Shown: positions 24,887 to 35,127, counted from the stretch's first letter. The stretch is DNA of 64,000 bases from Lactobacillus amylovorus DSM 20531 (GCF_002706375.1 NZ_CP017706.1:620001-684000); one strand, 5' to 3'. Notes: generated by a model not told the origin, from the sequence alone. Made by a program: numbers and translations.

Positions 24887-26613
24887 AATTCACGATAACG
24901 TGAATTTTGCCACAATTGTTCTGGCGTACCCTGCATGGCAATCTGACCGTCTTCGATAAAAATAACCTGATTCATTTTTTCAATACCTTGCAAATGGTGA
25001 GTTATCCAAATCAAAGTTTTACCATTCAGTTGCTTCATAAAAGTTTCAATGACAGCTTGCTCTGTAATTGGATCTAAACCTACGGTTGGTTCATCTAGCA
25101 AAACGATAGGCGTATTTTTCAAAAGAATACGAGCTAAAGATAAGCGGTGCCGCTCACCACCAGAAAAGCGCAATCCCGCTTCTTCTACTTGCGTCTCCAG
25201 CTTTTCAGGTAAAGCCTCAATCGTCTTTTTCAAACCTACTCGGTCAAGTACATCCCAGAGTTGATCATCACTTGCCTCTTTATTACCTAAGCGTAGGTTA
25301 TTAGCAATTGTCGTGTTGAACAAATATGGCTTCTGATTAATGACGCTAAAGTATTTCGGCATTTGATCGCCAAACTTTGTAACATCGATACCATTCAAAT
25401 CAATTTGTCCTTCAGTTGGCTTTCGATCACCTCTTAATAAGGCAGCCAAAGTACTCTTGCCTGCTCCGCTTTTACCCAAGATCGCAATCTTTTCACCAGC
25501 ATGAATATTTAAATTAATGCCACGTAAGATTTCTTTCTTAGTATGTAGATAAGTATAGTGAATATTCTGAATAGTTAAATTATATGGTGCTGCAATTGAC
25601 AGCGCCTTTTCTTTTACCTTTTGATCAGGATCAGGTAGGTTATTCAATCTAACTAATGACTTTTGATAAACATTTGTTTCCTGTGCTGCCGTTGGTAAAC
25701 CGGCCAAAGCTTCATTGAGTGGAAAGGCCGCCAAAACAAAGGCTGCAATCCAGTTAGTTAATAGACTCTGCTGACCACCAAATTTAGCTGCACCCCAGAT
25801 AATTAAGCTAATAACTATCAGCAAAAAGAGCATCTGCATCAAGAAATTTCGGAAGCGTTCAAACTTCTTCATCCTTTGGTGAACGTCCAATAATTTTTCT
25901 CGACTATCAACGTGCAACTGTAAGAATTCCTGACTTCTGCCAGCAAGCATCCAATCGGTTACACCCATGACATTGTCAGTCAGGTCAACGTAGAGCTTGT
26001 CTTGTGCAGCTTTTTCATAATCTTGCCGTGCTCCATTAATCACAATTGACCAAATAGGAATTGCAAAAATCATTAAACCGAAGGTAACTAGCATCCACAA
26101 GCCCATCAGTGGCGATAAAATACCTAGACTGATGACAATAATAGCGTAAAGTCCCCAGGCTACGAACATCGGAAAGATTGACCGTAAGTAAAGATTTTGA
26201 ATGTGACTAATATCATCTGAGAGCAATCCTAAAACATCCCCCAGCTGATATTTACTGTTGAATAATGCCGCGTCTTTTTCCAAGGCATCATACATCTTTT
26301 GTCTAAACTTAGATGTCATTCGTAAAACCCAATTATGGCTGACGATTCTTTCAAAATACTGAATCGTTGGTCTAGCAATTCCCAACGCTCTTGTTAAAAC
26401 TATTGGCACATATACCAGCAAAATATTTTCTGGACGTGTGGCAGATTTACTAATTAAAAAGCCTGCACAAAACATCAAGCCTGCACCACAGACAAAAGTT
26501 AAAATCCCTAAGAAAATGGCTAAAATTAATGTCTTTTTGTAACGGTGTAAAAATGGTTTTACCCAGCGATCATGTTTTAACGCTTTAATAATTAGAATTT
26601 TATTGCTCATCAT
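24862..26613 (-). CDS. cydC: ABC exporter CydC-type subunit for cytochrome bd assembly
   Basis: 583-residue half-transporter: an N-terminal six-helix domain and a C-terminal ATPase with Walker A (AILGKSGAGKST), signature LRFSGGERHRLSLARILL and Walker B (PIVLLDEPTVGLDP). With the preceding gene it forms the heterodimeric CydDC exporter of thiols/haem-related reductants needed for cytochrome bd. It overlaps the preceding gene by 14 nt. E. coli naming is used; Gram-positive naming may swap C and D. Confidence 0.88.
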   Translation of the reverse strand: MMSNKILIIKALKHDRWVKPFLHRYKKTLILAIFLGILTFVCGAGLMFCAGFLISKSATRPENILLVYVPIVLTRALGIARPTIQYFERIVSHNWVLRMTSKFRQKMYDALEKDAALFNSKYQLGDVLGLLSDDISHIQNLYLRSIFPMFVAWGLYAIIVISLGILSPLMGLWMLVTFGLMIFAIPIWSIVINGARQDYEKAAQDKLYVDLTDNVMGVTDWMLAGRSQEFLQLHVDSREKLLDVHQRMKKFERFRNFLMQMLFLLIVISLIIWGAAKFGGQQSLLTNWIAAFVLAAFPLNEALAGLPTAAQETNVYQKSLVRLNNLPDPDQKVKEKALSIAAPYNLTIQNIHYTYLHTKKEILRGINLNIHAGEKIAILGKSGAGKSTLAALLRGDRKPTEGQIDLNGIDVTKFGDQMPKYFSVINQKPYLFNTTIANNLRLGNKEASDDQLWDVLDRVGLKKTIEALPEKLETQVEEAGLRFSGGERHRLSLARILLKNTPIVLLDEPTVGLDPITEQAVIETFMKQLNGKTLIWITHHLQGIEKMNQVIFIEDGQIAMQGTPEQLWQNSRYRELKKADQGL

Positions 26614-28318
26614 GATCGCCTCTCATCTTTTCTATCAATTTGACAAAGTAGCCATTTTTCTTTTCCAGTTCGTCAAAGGTTCCTTGTTCCACCAATTTGC
26701 CATGATCCATTACCAAAATATAATCCATCTCTTTCATCCAGTGCAGCCTATGCGTAGCGAAAATCACTAGATGATCTTTCATTAGTGGCAACATTTTTTT
26801 CTTCAAGTCAACTTCAGTTTCAATATCCAGATGGGCTGTAGGCTCATCGAAGATCATGACTTTACGTTGTTGATCTAGAAAGGCACGGGCCAAAGCAATT
26901 CTTTGTGCTTGTCCTCCAGATAAGACACGCTTGCCTTGACCGATAATCGTATCTAAACCATCCGGTAGTTCCTTTACCAAATCATCCAAACCAACTACAT
27001 GAATTGCTTGCCTAATTTCATCATCAGAAGCCCCCGGAGTATAAAAGGCAACATTATCACGCAAACTTGCAGTGAAAACATAGGGATTCTGTGGAATATA
27101 AATCAATTGTTTGTGCCAGTTAGGTATGTTTAATGTTTTCGCATCTTGTTTTTGAATTGTAATTTCACCATTTTTTGGAGTTAAAAAGCCACTAAGCAAA
27201 TTAATCAAAGTTGACTTACCCGAGCCACTCATTCCGATTACGCCAACTTTTTCATAGCCATGAATATTTAACGAAACAGGACCTATCTTACTGCCTTTTT
27301 CATATTTAAAATTCATATCTTTAATTGTTAGTTGGTCGTCTTGACTCCATTGACTTAATTGCAATTCTTCTACCGGCTCTTTTGGCGCCTTGATCAATTC
27401 ATTGATCCGATGAAAAGCATTTTTTCCATTCAAGGTTGCGTGAAAATCACCGGCAAAATTACGAATCGGCAAAAAATATTCTGGCGCCAAAATCAAAATC
27501 GCTAAAGCTGGGAAAAGCGTAATCTTGCCATTTAACAAATCAAATCCAAGATAAACGGCAATCACAGCAATCGATAAAGTAGTAAAAAAATCTAGTGCAA
27601 ACGTCGATAACATTGCGACACGCAAAACAGCCATAGTTTTACGTCTAAAGTTTTCGCTTAAATGAAAAATACTGGTGGAATAGCGCTTGCTCAAGCCCAA
27701 GTATTTCAATGTATCAATTCCGCGCAATGAATCAATAAAGTTATTAGACAATATCTGGAAATTACCAAATTGTTTAATCGCCTTATCTTGTGCCGCATGT
27801 CCCAGAATAATCATAAACAGTACGATTAGTGGGTACATGATTAATAAGATCAGCGCACATTGCCAATTGACGAAGAGCATTGCAATAAAAAGCAAAACTG
27901 GCACGATCATCATCGTTAAAACTTTGTTATAGATCAGTTTAATGTAATTGCGGACTTCATCAATTCCATCTAGCGCCATAGTAATTAAACTGCCTGTTCC
28001 CTGCTTTTGGACTAAAGCCTGACCTTCATTAAAAACTTTGCTTAATAACTTCTGCCGCAGCTTTTCTGATTCCTGGTTGGAATAATGGCCCAGCATTTTA
28101 TCCTGAAACCACTCATTTAACTGCCGACCAGTAAAACAAAGCGCAAATAGCAGTAAGTACAGCCAGTTCAGCTTTTTTCCCTGCCAGAGAATAGTCAGAA
28201 CCATACTTAACGATAGAGCTTGACCAATAATCAAAAAGGCTTGCAGAACTTCAAGCACTGCAAGCCTTCTAACAATTACACCAGCACCATCAAGTTTAAA
28301 AAGGTGTTGATCAATCAT
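26600..28318 (-). CDS. cydD: ABC exporter CydD-type subunit for cytochrome bd assembly
   Basis: 572-residue half-transporter. The membrane part resembles E. coli CydD (SLRGIDTLKYLGLSKRYST and DFFTTLSIAVIAVYLGF). The ATPase has Walker A (GVIGMSGSGKSTL), signature LSGGQAQRIALARAFL and Walker B (VMIFDEPTAHLD). It starts 1 nt after the cydB stop, within the cydABDC operon. Some Gram-positive annotations name this gene cydC. Confidence 0.88.
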   Translation of the reverse strand: MIDQHLFKLDGAGVIVRRLAVLEVLQAFLIIGQALSLSMVLTILWQGKKLNWLYLLLFALCFTGRQLNEWFQDKMLGHYSNQESEKLRQKLLSKVFNEGQALVQKQGTGSLITMALDGIDEVRNYIKLIYNKVLTMMIVPVLLFIAMLFVNWQCALILLIMYPLIVLFMIILGHAAQDKAIKQFGNFQILSNNFIDSLRGIDTLKYLGLSKRYSTSIFHLSENFRRKTMAVLRVAMLSTFALDFFTTLSIAVIAVYLGFDLLNGKITLFPALAILILAPEYFLPIRNFAGDFHATLNGKNAFHRINELIKAPKEPVEELQLSQWSQDDQLTIKDMNFKYEKGSKIGPVSLNIHGYEKVGVIGMSGSGKSTLINLLSGFLTPKNGEITIQKQDAKTLNIPNWHKQLIYIPQNPYVFTASLRDNVAFYTPGASDDEIRQAIHVVGLDDLVKELPDGLDTIIGQGKRVLSGGQAQRIALARAFLDQQRKVMIFDEPTAHLDIETEVDLKKKMLPLMKDHLVIFATHRLHWMKEMDYILVMDHGKLVEQGTFDELEKKNGYFVKLIEKMRGDHDEQ

Positions 28319-28319
28319 A

Positions 28320-29336
28320 TTAATATCCTTCTCCTATTGCAGGCATTTCAATTCTCTTGCGGAAAATCCAGTATGACCAAATTGTGTAAGCCAAAATACA
28401 TGGAATTAAAATTATTGTAGCAATCGTCATCACAATTAATGTGTAATTAGATGATGATGCGCTTTGAATCATCAAATCATATTTACTACTGATTGATGAA
28501 ATCATGACTCTTGGGAATAATCCACAGAAAATCAAAGCAACTAATGACACCAAGGTCAAGCCACTAAAGAAGAATGCCCAGCCTTGTTTGTTAACAAAGT
28601 TAGCTACATGACCTGCTACTGAAAAGCCCACGATCAAAGCCAAGCAAAGCAAGGTCAAAATTGGGTGTACTTGCAAGAAGTCAGTTTGGAACAATAAAAG
28701 TAGTGCAAAGATAACTTCACCAACATAAAGTACCCAGTAAAGAGCTTTAGAGTAGTTTTGTGCACGATCACTTATTACGCCCTTAGTCTTTAAAGCAATA
28801 TAGTTCAAACCATGCAAATATGTTAACAAAGTTAAAGCAATACCGCCGACAATTGAGAACCAGTTAAAGTAGTCAAAGAAGTGCGCAGTCATATCGCCGT
28901 GAGCATCAAGTGGCATCCCTTTAATCATCGAAATAAACATCACGCCTAAAAAGAAAGGTGCAATAAAACTACCAATGGCCATTGCGTTATCCCAAAATGG
29001 TTTACGTGGCTCAGGGCTCTTGGCACGAAACTCAAAAGAAACACCACGAATAATTAAACCTACAAGGATAATAAGCAAGATCAGGTAATAGCCTGAGAAC
29101 AATGAAGCATACCAATATGGGAATGATGCAAACATCGCACCACCTGCCGTAATTAGCCAAACCTCGTTTGCATCCCAAACCGGGCCAATCGTAGCAATAA
29201 TTTGACTTCTTTCTTTTTCATTATGACCTAAAGTCTTAGCGGCCATTCCGACTCCGTAGTCAAAGCCATCAAGAAAGAAGAAACCACTAAATAAAACTCC
29301 AATTAATATGAACCATAGGATTTGCAAGAATGACAT
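28320..29336 (-). CDS. cydB: Cytochrome bd ubiquinol/menaquinol oxidase subunit II
   Basis: 338-residue membrane protein with about eight to nine segments and the typical start FLDGFDYGVGM and EVWLITAGGAMFASFPYWYA segment. Partner of CydA in the terminal oxidase. Its start directly abuts the cydA stop. Confidence 0.94.
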   Translation of the reverse strand: MSFLQILWFILIGVLFSGFFFLDGFDYGVGMAAKTLGHNEKERSQIIATIGPVWDANEVWLITAGGAMFASFPYWYASLFSGYYLILLIILVGLIIRGVSFEFRAKSPEPRKPFWDNAMAIGSFIAPFFLGVMFISMIKGMPLDAHGDMTAHFFDYFNWFSIVGGIALTLLTYLHGLNYIALKTKGVISDRAQNYSKALYWVLYVGEVIFALLLLFQTDFLQVHPILTLLCLALIVGFSVAGHVANFVNKQGWAFFFSGLTLVSLVALIFCGLFPRVMISSISSKYDLMIQSASSSNYTLIVMTIATIILIPCILAYTIWSYWIFRKRIEMPAIGEGY

Positions 29337-30773
29337 TTAAAAGGCCCCCTTTGCAAATGGATCTGTTTCCTTATCACTAGTTTGACCCTGCATAGCCAAT
29401 TCTTCAGGATCATTGTGTAAGAAGCGAACAATTAAGCTAATTAAAATAATAGCTAAGCCGGTAAACAAACAGAAGTAAACAATATTCGATGTAAGTAGTG
29501 AAGCAACTGAAACATTTGGTGAAACACTTTGAGCAATGGTAAATAGTCCATAAACTGTCCAAGGAGCACGACCAAGTTCAGTAATTAACCAACCACAAGT
29601 ATTAGCAATAAATGGTGTAAAGGTCATTAAAGCTAATACCCATAGGCACCAACGATGCTCATAAAGAGTTTGCTTCTTCTTACGAGTCAAAATTAAGCCC
29701 ACAATTGAAACAAGAGCCATCAATGCACCAAATCCTGCCATAAAGCGGAAGCTCCAGAATAAAGTGTTAACTGGAACATAATAGTTCATCTTATGGCCAT
29801 CAATATGAGTACCATACTTCTTTTCCATTTCTTTATTGACTTCTTCCATCCCTTTAACAGAACCAGTAGTACTGTGGTATGAAAGAATACTCAACATATC
29901 TGGAATTTCGATTTTACCTTTAACTTCATGAGTCTTAGTATTAGCAAAACCAATCATCGTCCATGGAGCTTTTTCACCAGTTGTCTTATATAAAGCTTCT
30001 GTTGCTGCAAACTTCATTGGTTGTTCATGAACCAAGTATTGCATTTGGACATCCCCCATGCCAATTGAACCAATGGAGAAAATAAGCATCAATGTTAAAC
30101 CAATGCGAATTGTCTTATGATAAATTGCTTTATTAATATCAGACAATGTCCGTTTCTTCAAAAGTTGGAAAGCTGCTAATCCAGTAATAATTGTGGCACC
30201 TGTCAAAATTGCGCCAGTGATTACATGACCGAATTCAAACATTAATTGTTTATTGGTCAAAAGAGCACCGAAGTTAACCATTTCGGCACGACCATTTCTA
30301 ATGGCAAATCCGGTTGGATGTTGCATAAATGAGTTAGCAGTTAAAATCCAAACTGCAGATGTGATCGTCCCAAAGATAATCATCCAAATAAAGAACAAAT
30401 GTAAGCCTTTCTTAACTTTGTCCCAGGTAAACATCCATAGTCCAATAAAGGTTGATTCGATGAAGAATGAAAGTAATGCTTCAAATGCAAGTGGTGCACC
30501 GAAGATATCACCCATAAATCTTGAATAGTCGGACCAGTTCATCCCAAATTGGAATTCCTGAATAATACCTGTTACAACTCCCACTGCAAAGCTCAAAAGA
30601 AATACATTTCCCCAGAACTTTGTCATTTTCTTATATTCAGGCTTGCCAGTATGAACATACATAGATTCCATAATTGCTACAACGAACACCGTACCAATTG
30701 AAAATGGTACGAAGAAAAAGTGAAAGATCGTTGTCATAGCAAATTGGAATCTCGCTAAACTAACAATATTCAT
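29337..30773 (-). CDS. cydA: Cytochrome bd oxidase subunit I
   Basis: 478-residue haem-binding subunit of the terminal oxidase. The N terminus (LARFQFAMTTIFHFFFVPFSIG) carries the expected haem b595 histidine (His19 in E. coli), and the GRAPWTVYGL segment is typical. The quinol loop is short, as in Gram-positive bacteria. I chose the ATG at 30773 because GGAGG is 8 nt upstream; the ATG at 30788 would add five residues. Lactobacilli do not make haem, so function depends on external haem. Confidence 0.94.
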   Translation of the reverse strand: MNIVSLARFQFAMTTIFHFFFVPFSIGTVFVVAIMESMYVHTGKPEYKKMTKFWGNVFLLSFAVGVVTGIIQEFQFGMNWSDYSRFMGDIFGAPLAFEALLSFFIESTFIGLWMFTWDKVKKGLHLFFIWMIIFGTITSAVWILTANSFMQHPTGFAIRNGRAEMVNFGALLTNKQLMFEFGHVITGAILTGATIITGLAAFQLLKKRTLSDINKAIYHKTIRIGLTLMLIFSIGSIGMGDVQMQYLVHEQPMKFAATEALYKTTGEKAPWTMIGFANTKTHEVKGKIEIPDMLSILSYHSTTGSVKGMEEVNKEMEKKYGTHIDGHKMNYYVPVNTLFWSFRFMAGFGALMALVSIVGLILTRKKKQTLYEHRWCLWVLALMTFTPFIANTCGWLITELGRAPWTVYGLFTIAQSVSPNVSVASLLTSNIVYFCLFTGLAIILISLIVRFLHNDPEELAMQGQTSDKETDPFAKGAF

Positions 30774-30829
30774 TTTTAGCGCCTCCATAATTTCCCATTA
30801 CATACGTCCCTGTCTAAAATAACATTCAT

Positions 30830-30905
30830 TATTTTGTTCAACTTAAGTGTACAACCTCTTCTTTTTACTTTCAAGCCGGCTATTAATGCGCTTTCAATAA
30901 TGTTA
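30830..30905 (-). promoter_or_regulatory. Putative cydA promoter with a partial cre-like site
   Basis: On the minus strand TTGAAA and TACACT are 17 nt apart, about 100 nt upstream of cydA. Just upstream is TGAAAGCGCATTAA (about 30885-30898), whose first half fits a CcpA site and whose second half does not. Both assignments are tentative. The rest of the 30774-31050 stretch holds no gene. Confidence 0.4.
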
Positions 30906-31050
30906 TCTTATTTTAGTGTTAGCTTTGCCTTTTAATTATAACATTATGAGTTTGTTATACAGTTTCTTTCAAAAAAAGCTAAAGAAAAAAGACTAGTTTT
31001 AAGGATGTCAATAAAAAAGAGCACTTTTATAAAAATATATATTTTCGTAA

Positions 31051-32222
31051 ATTGCAATAATAAATTGAACATTTATACTGCTTGATAGATATGATCTAAT
31101 TCTTTCTCAAAGATTTCATCTGGAGTATGATATGCCAAGATCTTTCTTGGTAGCGAATTGCACCAGGTTTCAATATTAATGATATCTTGAAGAGAATAGT
31201 TATTGATGTAATCACCCTTGGGAATAAATCTGCGAATAAGGCCATTGTGTCTTTCAACAGTGCCTTTATCACAAGAAGTATATGGATGAGCATAGTAAAC
31301 CAGGGTTTTTGAAACTGTCTCCAGATTGGATAAATCCGCAAACTCTGATCCATTATCAGTTGTAATTGTCTTAAAGATGTCATTCCAGTGTTCACTATAC
31401 TGTTTGCGCAGAGCCTGAAAAGCAGTCATCACACTGGCGGCTGTCTTATCAGGAATACGCAAGATTAAAAATTCACGGCTCATTCGTTCAGACAAAGTTA
31501 GCAGTACTTGATCATCCTTAGTTTTATGTCCTAAGACTAAATCGCATTCCCAGTGGCCAAATTCCTTACGATCATTGATCTCCTTGGGACGTTCTTCAAT
31601 ACTTCGGCCAAGCTTTTTCTTATTTTTACGAATGCGATGTATTTTAGTATTGCGCTTTAACTTTTCTGGCAAATCAGAATTTCTCATACCCATTAAGCAT
31701 TGATCTACATAGTTGTACAAGGTTCTGGTGCAAACTACCTGATCACGAGAAAATTCTCCTAAAGCTAAGCAGCGATTGGCACATACATCAAGAGACCAGC
31801 CATCTTCGCAGAAATGCTTATTAACGTATTTGATAAAGTCAGATTTCTTTAAGAAATCTGATTTACGACCGCAATTCTTACGATGTATTTGGTAAGCTTT
31901 ATCACCTTGTTGTGCCTTATAGCGTTTTTGCTTACCATGATAAAGCAAAACAGTACCACGTTTAACCTCATAACTGATAGTAGAAGGAGAGCAATCAAGC
32001 TCACGAGCAATAGCCCTAAGAGAGAAACCGTCTTTAATACGGGTTTGAATAACAACCCGTTGCTCAAATGATAAATGCTTTCCCTTTTGGTGCTTAGGCA
32101 TGATAGAATGTAAAGAGTCCATTTGTGACCTCCAATAGATGTTTTTGTGGTTATTAACATTCTATCAAACAGGTCCAAATGGACTTTTTATTTTTCTAAA
32201 GTGTTCAATTTGATTTTACAAT
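31051..32222 (-). mobile_element. IS30-family insertion sequence
   Basis: About 1.17 kb bounded by imperfect inverted repeats: 21 positions at 31051-31071 and 32202-32222, matching at 17 of 21, sharing TTGAACA at the inner end. One intact transposase gene fills it. I cannot see a clear target duplication. The flanks are inverted copies of an AT-rich sequence (31032-31047 and 32226-32240), so the target may have been a palindrome. Confidence 0.85.
31073..32122 (-). CDS. IS30-family transposase
   Basis: 349 residues, apparently intact. The N-terminal helix-turn-helix (LSFEQRVVIQTRIKDGFSLRAIARELDCSPSTISYEVKRG) is typical of the family. The DDE core follows: first Asp in HWECDLVLGHK, second in TTDNGSEFAD, and Glu in SCDKGTVERHNGLIRRFIPKG. 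GGAGG lies 6 nt before the ATG. Confidence 0.95.
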   Translation of the reverse strand: MDSLHSIMPKHQKGKHLSFEQRVVIQTRIKDGFSLRAIARELDCSPSTISYEVKRGTVLLYHGKQKRYKAQQGDKAYQIHRKNCGRKSDFLKKSDFIKYVNKHFCEDGWSLDVCANRCLALGEFSRDQVVCTRTLYNYVDQCLMGMRNSDLPEKLKRNTKIHRIRKNKKKLGRSIEERPKEINDRKEFGHWECDLVLGHKTKDDQVLLTLSERMSREFLILRIPDKTAASVMTAFQALRKQYSEHWNDIFKTITTDNGSEFADLSNLETVSKTLVYYAHPYTSCDKGTVERHNGLIRRFIPKGDYINNYSLQDIINIETWCNSLPRKILAYHTPDEIFEKELDHIYQAV

Positions 32223-32283
32223 CGGCGAAATATATATTTTATTTTAAAATTTTTAAATGGGCTAGTTTGTTATTCTATTTTCA

Positions 32284-32316
32284 AGCAAAAAAGCCAGATA
32301 TCTTTATGATATCTGA
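32284..32316 (-). terminator. Terminator of the DHA2 exporter gene
   Basis: GTCAGATATCA/AGATATCTGGC hairpin with a T6 tail on the minus strand, just beyond the exporter stop codon. Confidence 0.8.
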
Positions 32317-32323
32317 CTTTATT

Positions 32324-33784
32324 TTATTTATTTATAATTTTACGGTCTTTATATGTCTGGTTTAACAAAATTGAAATTATGATAACAATCATTGAAACAA
32401 CATAGGCTGCTTTCAAACCACCTAAAAGTATTTGACGCAATTGTGGTACAACATTGCTTGCTAAAGTCTTGGCATTTTCTGCGGAAACAATCTTGTTCAT
32501 CATTTCCTGCGTTAGACCTGGATGTTTTGTTAGACCTTTAGCTACCATCGTATTAAAAGCAATACCGTAAATGGAGACCATCATTGTTTGTCCCAAATAT
32601 TTCATCAAGGTATTAAACGACGTAGCTACACCAATATCGTCCTTTGGAACTAACACTTGCGACCTTACCTGTGAAGCCGTCGTAATCGCGCCAAAAGCTG
32701 TTCCGTTGAATGCAGCAACGATGCAAAATACCCAAAATGGAGTATAAATTGGCACTAAAATTAAAACTAGGTCAGCACCAACTAAAATGGTCAACATATA
32801 GTCATACGTTTTCTTTATACCCCAACGGCCTAGCATCCCGCCAATTAAGAACGAACCTACAATCCACATCAATGAACTTGGCGTTACGGCAAAACCGGCA
32901 AGTGAAGCATTAGTACCATTAATTCCCTGCATCCAAGTTGGAATATAGAATTCAAAGCCGATAACTACACCTGAGATAAGTAATGTGATTATGTTTAGTG
33001 CAAAGAACTCTTTATCTTTTAGCATCGAGAGCGGCATTATTGGATCCGCTGCGCGCTTTTCTGCCCTAAAGAATAGAATTACAGATACTACAATCAAAAC
33101 GGCTAGAGCGGCCATAACTAGCATATTCGTGCTGCTACCTAAATCTTGCAAGAAGAACATTAAAGCTAGAAGCAACAATACTAACCAAACTGTACCTTGC
33201 AAGTCCAATTTTGAACTCGATTTATGCTTAGGTTCTCTTAAATATATAAGTACTAATAAAAACGCAATAATTCCAATTGGCACATTAATATAAAAGACCC
33301 AGTGCCAAGACAGATGTTGCACAATAAATCCACCTAAAAGCGGAGCAATAACTGAAGCCACTCCCCAGAAGCCCGAGTTAAGTCCTAACATTTTAGCGCG
33401 TTTTTGCAAAGTATAAAGGTCAGCGATAATAGTGATTGCGACTGGCTGAACCGCCCCTGAACCTAATCCCTGAATTATTCTAAACAATATCAGTTCAATC
33501 ATGTTTTGTGCTAGGCCACATAATGACGATCCAATGACAAACAATGCAATTCCAAACAAAAAAACTGGCTTTCGCCCAATGCTATCCGCCAGTTTTCCGT
33601 ATAAAGGAGTCGAAACAGCCGTCATCAGCAGAAAGATCGATACAACCCAGTTCATAATTTCTAGCCCATCAAGGTCTGAAACTATTGTAGGCATTGCAGT
33701 AGAAACGATCGTTCCTTCAATAGCGGTCATAAATGTTGTCATAAAAATCGCAAGCGTGACTACAGGCACGTTTGTTTTTTTCAT
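32324..33784 (-). CDS. Multidrug-type MFS exporter (DHA2, EmrB/QacA family)
   Basis: 486 residues with about 14 membrane segments. Motif A (PLYGKLADSIGRKPVF) follows segment 2, and the motif C-like sequence WGVASVIAPLLGGFIVQHLSWHW is around segment 5. Substrate unknown. It starts 22 nt after the metK stop with a good ribosome-binding site (GAGGAG), so it may be read together with metK and be affected by the SMK-box promoter, although translation is independent. Confidence 0.87.
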   Translation of the reverse strand: MKKTNVPVVTLAIFMTTFMTAIEGTIVSTAMPTIVSDLDGLEIMNWVVSIFLLMTAVSTPLYGKLADSIGRKPVFLFGIALFVIGSSLCGLAQNMIELILFRIIQGLGSGAVQPVAITIIADLYTLQKRAKMLGLNSGFWGVASVIAPLLGGFIVQHLSWHWVFYINVPIGIIAFLLVLIYLREPKHKSSSKLDLQGTVWLVLLLLALMFFLQDLGSSTNMLVMAALAVLIVVSVILFFRAEKRAADPIMPLSMLKDKEFFALNIITLLISGVVIGFEFYIPTWMQGINGTNASLAGFAVTPSSLMWIVGSFLIGGMLGRWGIKKTYDYMLTILVGADLVLILVPIYTPFWVFCIVAAFNGTAFGAITTASQVRSQVLVPKDDIGVATSFNTLMKYLGQTMMVSIYGIAFNTMVAKGLTKHPGLTQEMMNKIVSAENAKTLASNVVPQLRQILLGGLKAAYVVSMIVIIISILLNQTYKDRKIINK

Positions 33785-33806
33785 TTAATTTACTCCTCGA
33801 ATATTT

Positions 33807-35006
33807 TTATTGATGATCTTTAATATAATCAAGCAAATCTTGAGTCTTATCGGTCTTTTCCCATGGTAAATCGACATCTGTTCTGCCAAAGTGACCATAT
33901 GCAGCAGTTTGTTCGTAAATAGGACGACGCAAGTTAAGCATCTTGATAATGCCAGCTGGACGAAGATCAAATACGTTGCGAACTGCTTCGGTTAAAAGTT
34001 CATCGTCAACTTTACCTGTGCCAGCAGTATCGATCATGATTGATACTGGGTGAGCTACACCGATGGCATATGCAAGTTGTACTTCACAACGATATGCAAG
34101 ACCTGCTGCTACGATGTTTTTGGCAACGTAACGGGCAGCGTAACTAGCACTACGGTCAACCTTTGTTGGATCCTTACCTGAGAAGGCACCACCACCGTGA
34201 CGAGCGTAACCACCGTAAGTATCAACGATAATCTTACGACCAGTTAAACCAGAGTCACCTTTAGGACCACCGATAACGAAACGACCAGATGGGTTAATCA
34301 AAAACTTAGTCTTTTCATCCAAGTATTCAGCTGGAATAACTTCCTTAATTACTAAGTCGATCATTGCGCGGCGAATTTCTTCATTTGAAACTTCTGCATC
34401 GGTTTGAGTAGAAATAACTACTGTGTCCACACGGAGTGGCTTATTATTTTCATCATATTCTACAGTAACTTGAGCCTTAGCATCTGGACGAAGCCAATCT
34501 AAAGTATGATCTTTTCTAAGTGCGGCTACTCGTCTCATCAAGCGGTGAGCAAGTGAGATTGGCAATGGCATAAGTTCAGGTGTTTCCTTAATAGCGAAAC
34601 CAAACATTAAGCCTTGGTCACCAGCACCGATTTGGTCCAACTCATCCTTATCAGACTTGTTTTCTCTAGTTTCAAGTGAGTGATCAACACCACCGGCGAT
34701 ATCTGGTGATTGTTCATCGATATCAACCATTACGGCACAGTTGTTACCATCGAAACCTAATTCAGGACGATCATATCCAATCTTCAAGACGGTCTTGCGT
34801 ACGACATCTTGAATGTCGACATATGCATTGGTAGAAATTTCACCAAATACGAAAACCATACCTGTAGTTACGATCGTCTCACAAGCTACGTGTGAGTTAG
34901 GATCCTTCTTAAGCATCGCATCCAAAATTGCATCTGAAATTTGGTCAGCAACCTTGTCTGGATGTCCTTCAGAAACTGATTCTGAAGTAAACAAACGTCT
35001 TTCCAT
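33807..35006 (-). CDS. metK: S-adenosylmethionine synthetase
   Basis: Makes S-adenosylmethionine from methionine and ATP. The 399-residue protein shows all family motifs: [29 protein letters not shown] (about residues 122-133) and [16 protein letters not shown]. Upstream is an SMK-box, so translation is switched off when the product accumulates. Confidence 0.97.
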   Translation of the reverse strand: MERRLFTSESVSEGHPDKVADQISDAILDAMLKKDPNSHVACETIVTTGMVFVFGEISTNAYVDIQDVVRKTVLKIGYDRPELGFDGNNCAVMVDIDEQSPDIAGGVDHSLETRENKSDKDELDQIGAGDQGLMFGFAIKETPELMPLPISLAHRLMRRVAALRKDHTLDWLRPDAKAQVTVEYDENNKPLRVDTVVISTQTDAEVSNEEIRRAMIDLVIKEVIPAEYLDEKTKFLINPSGRFVIGGPKGDSGLTGRKIIVDTYGGYARHGGGAFSGKDPTKVDRSASYAARYVAKNIVAAGLAYRCEVQLAYAIGVAHPVSIMIDTAGTGKVDDELLTEAVRNVFDLRPAGIIKMLNLRRPIYEQTAAYGHFGRTDVDLPWEKTDKTQDLLDYIKDHQ

Positions 35007-35010
35007 ATTA

Positions 35011-35094
35011 GTCCCCCTATATAGACATTGGCTATTCGGTTACAAGGCATCTTCATTAGCTAACAACTAGTGAATCCTCTCAGGACTTGAACCG
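35011..35094 (-). promoter_or_regulatory. SMK-box (SAM-III) riboswitch of metK
   Basis: The leader reads GGTTCAAG (35086-35093), then TGCCTTGTAACCGAA (core around 35036-35048), then AGGGGGACT as the ribosome-binding site 6-10 nt before the metK ATG. The CTTGTAACC arm pairs with GGTTCAAG with one bulged base. This is the layout of the SAM-binding translational switch known from metK of lactic acid bacteria. Confidence 0.88.
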
Positions 35095-35127
35095 ATAAAA
35101 TTATTACTTTCGTTCGCTCTTTTGCAT

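Noticed and set aside
30835..30860. Rex-type redox operator before cydA (TTGT...ACAA)
   Set aside because: The arms are spaced 21 bases in total, not 18, and inner positions do not match; too weak.
35071..35095. Truncated tRNA gene upstream of metK
   Set aside because: No cloverleaf can be formed; the T-arm look is explained by the SMK-box arm.
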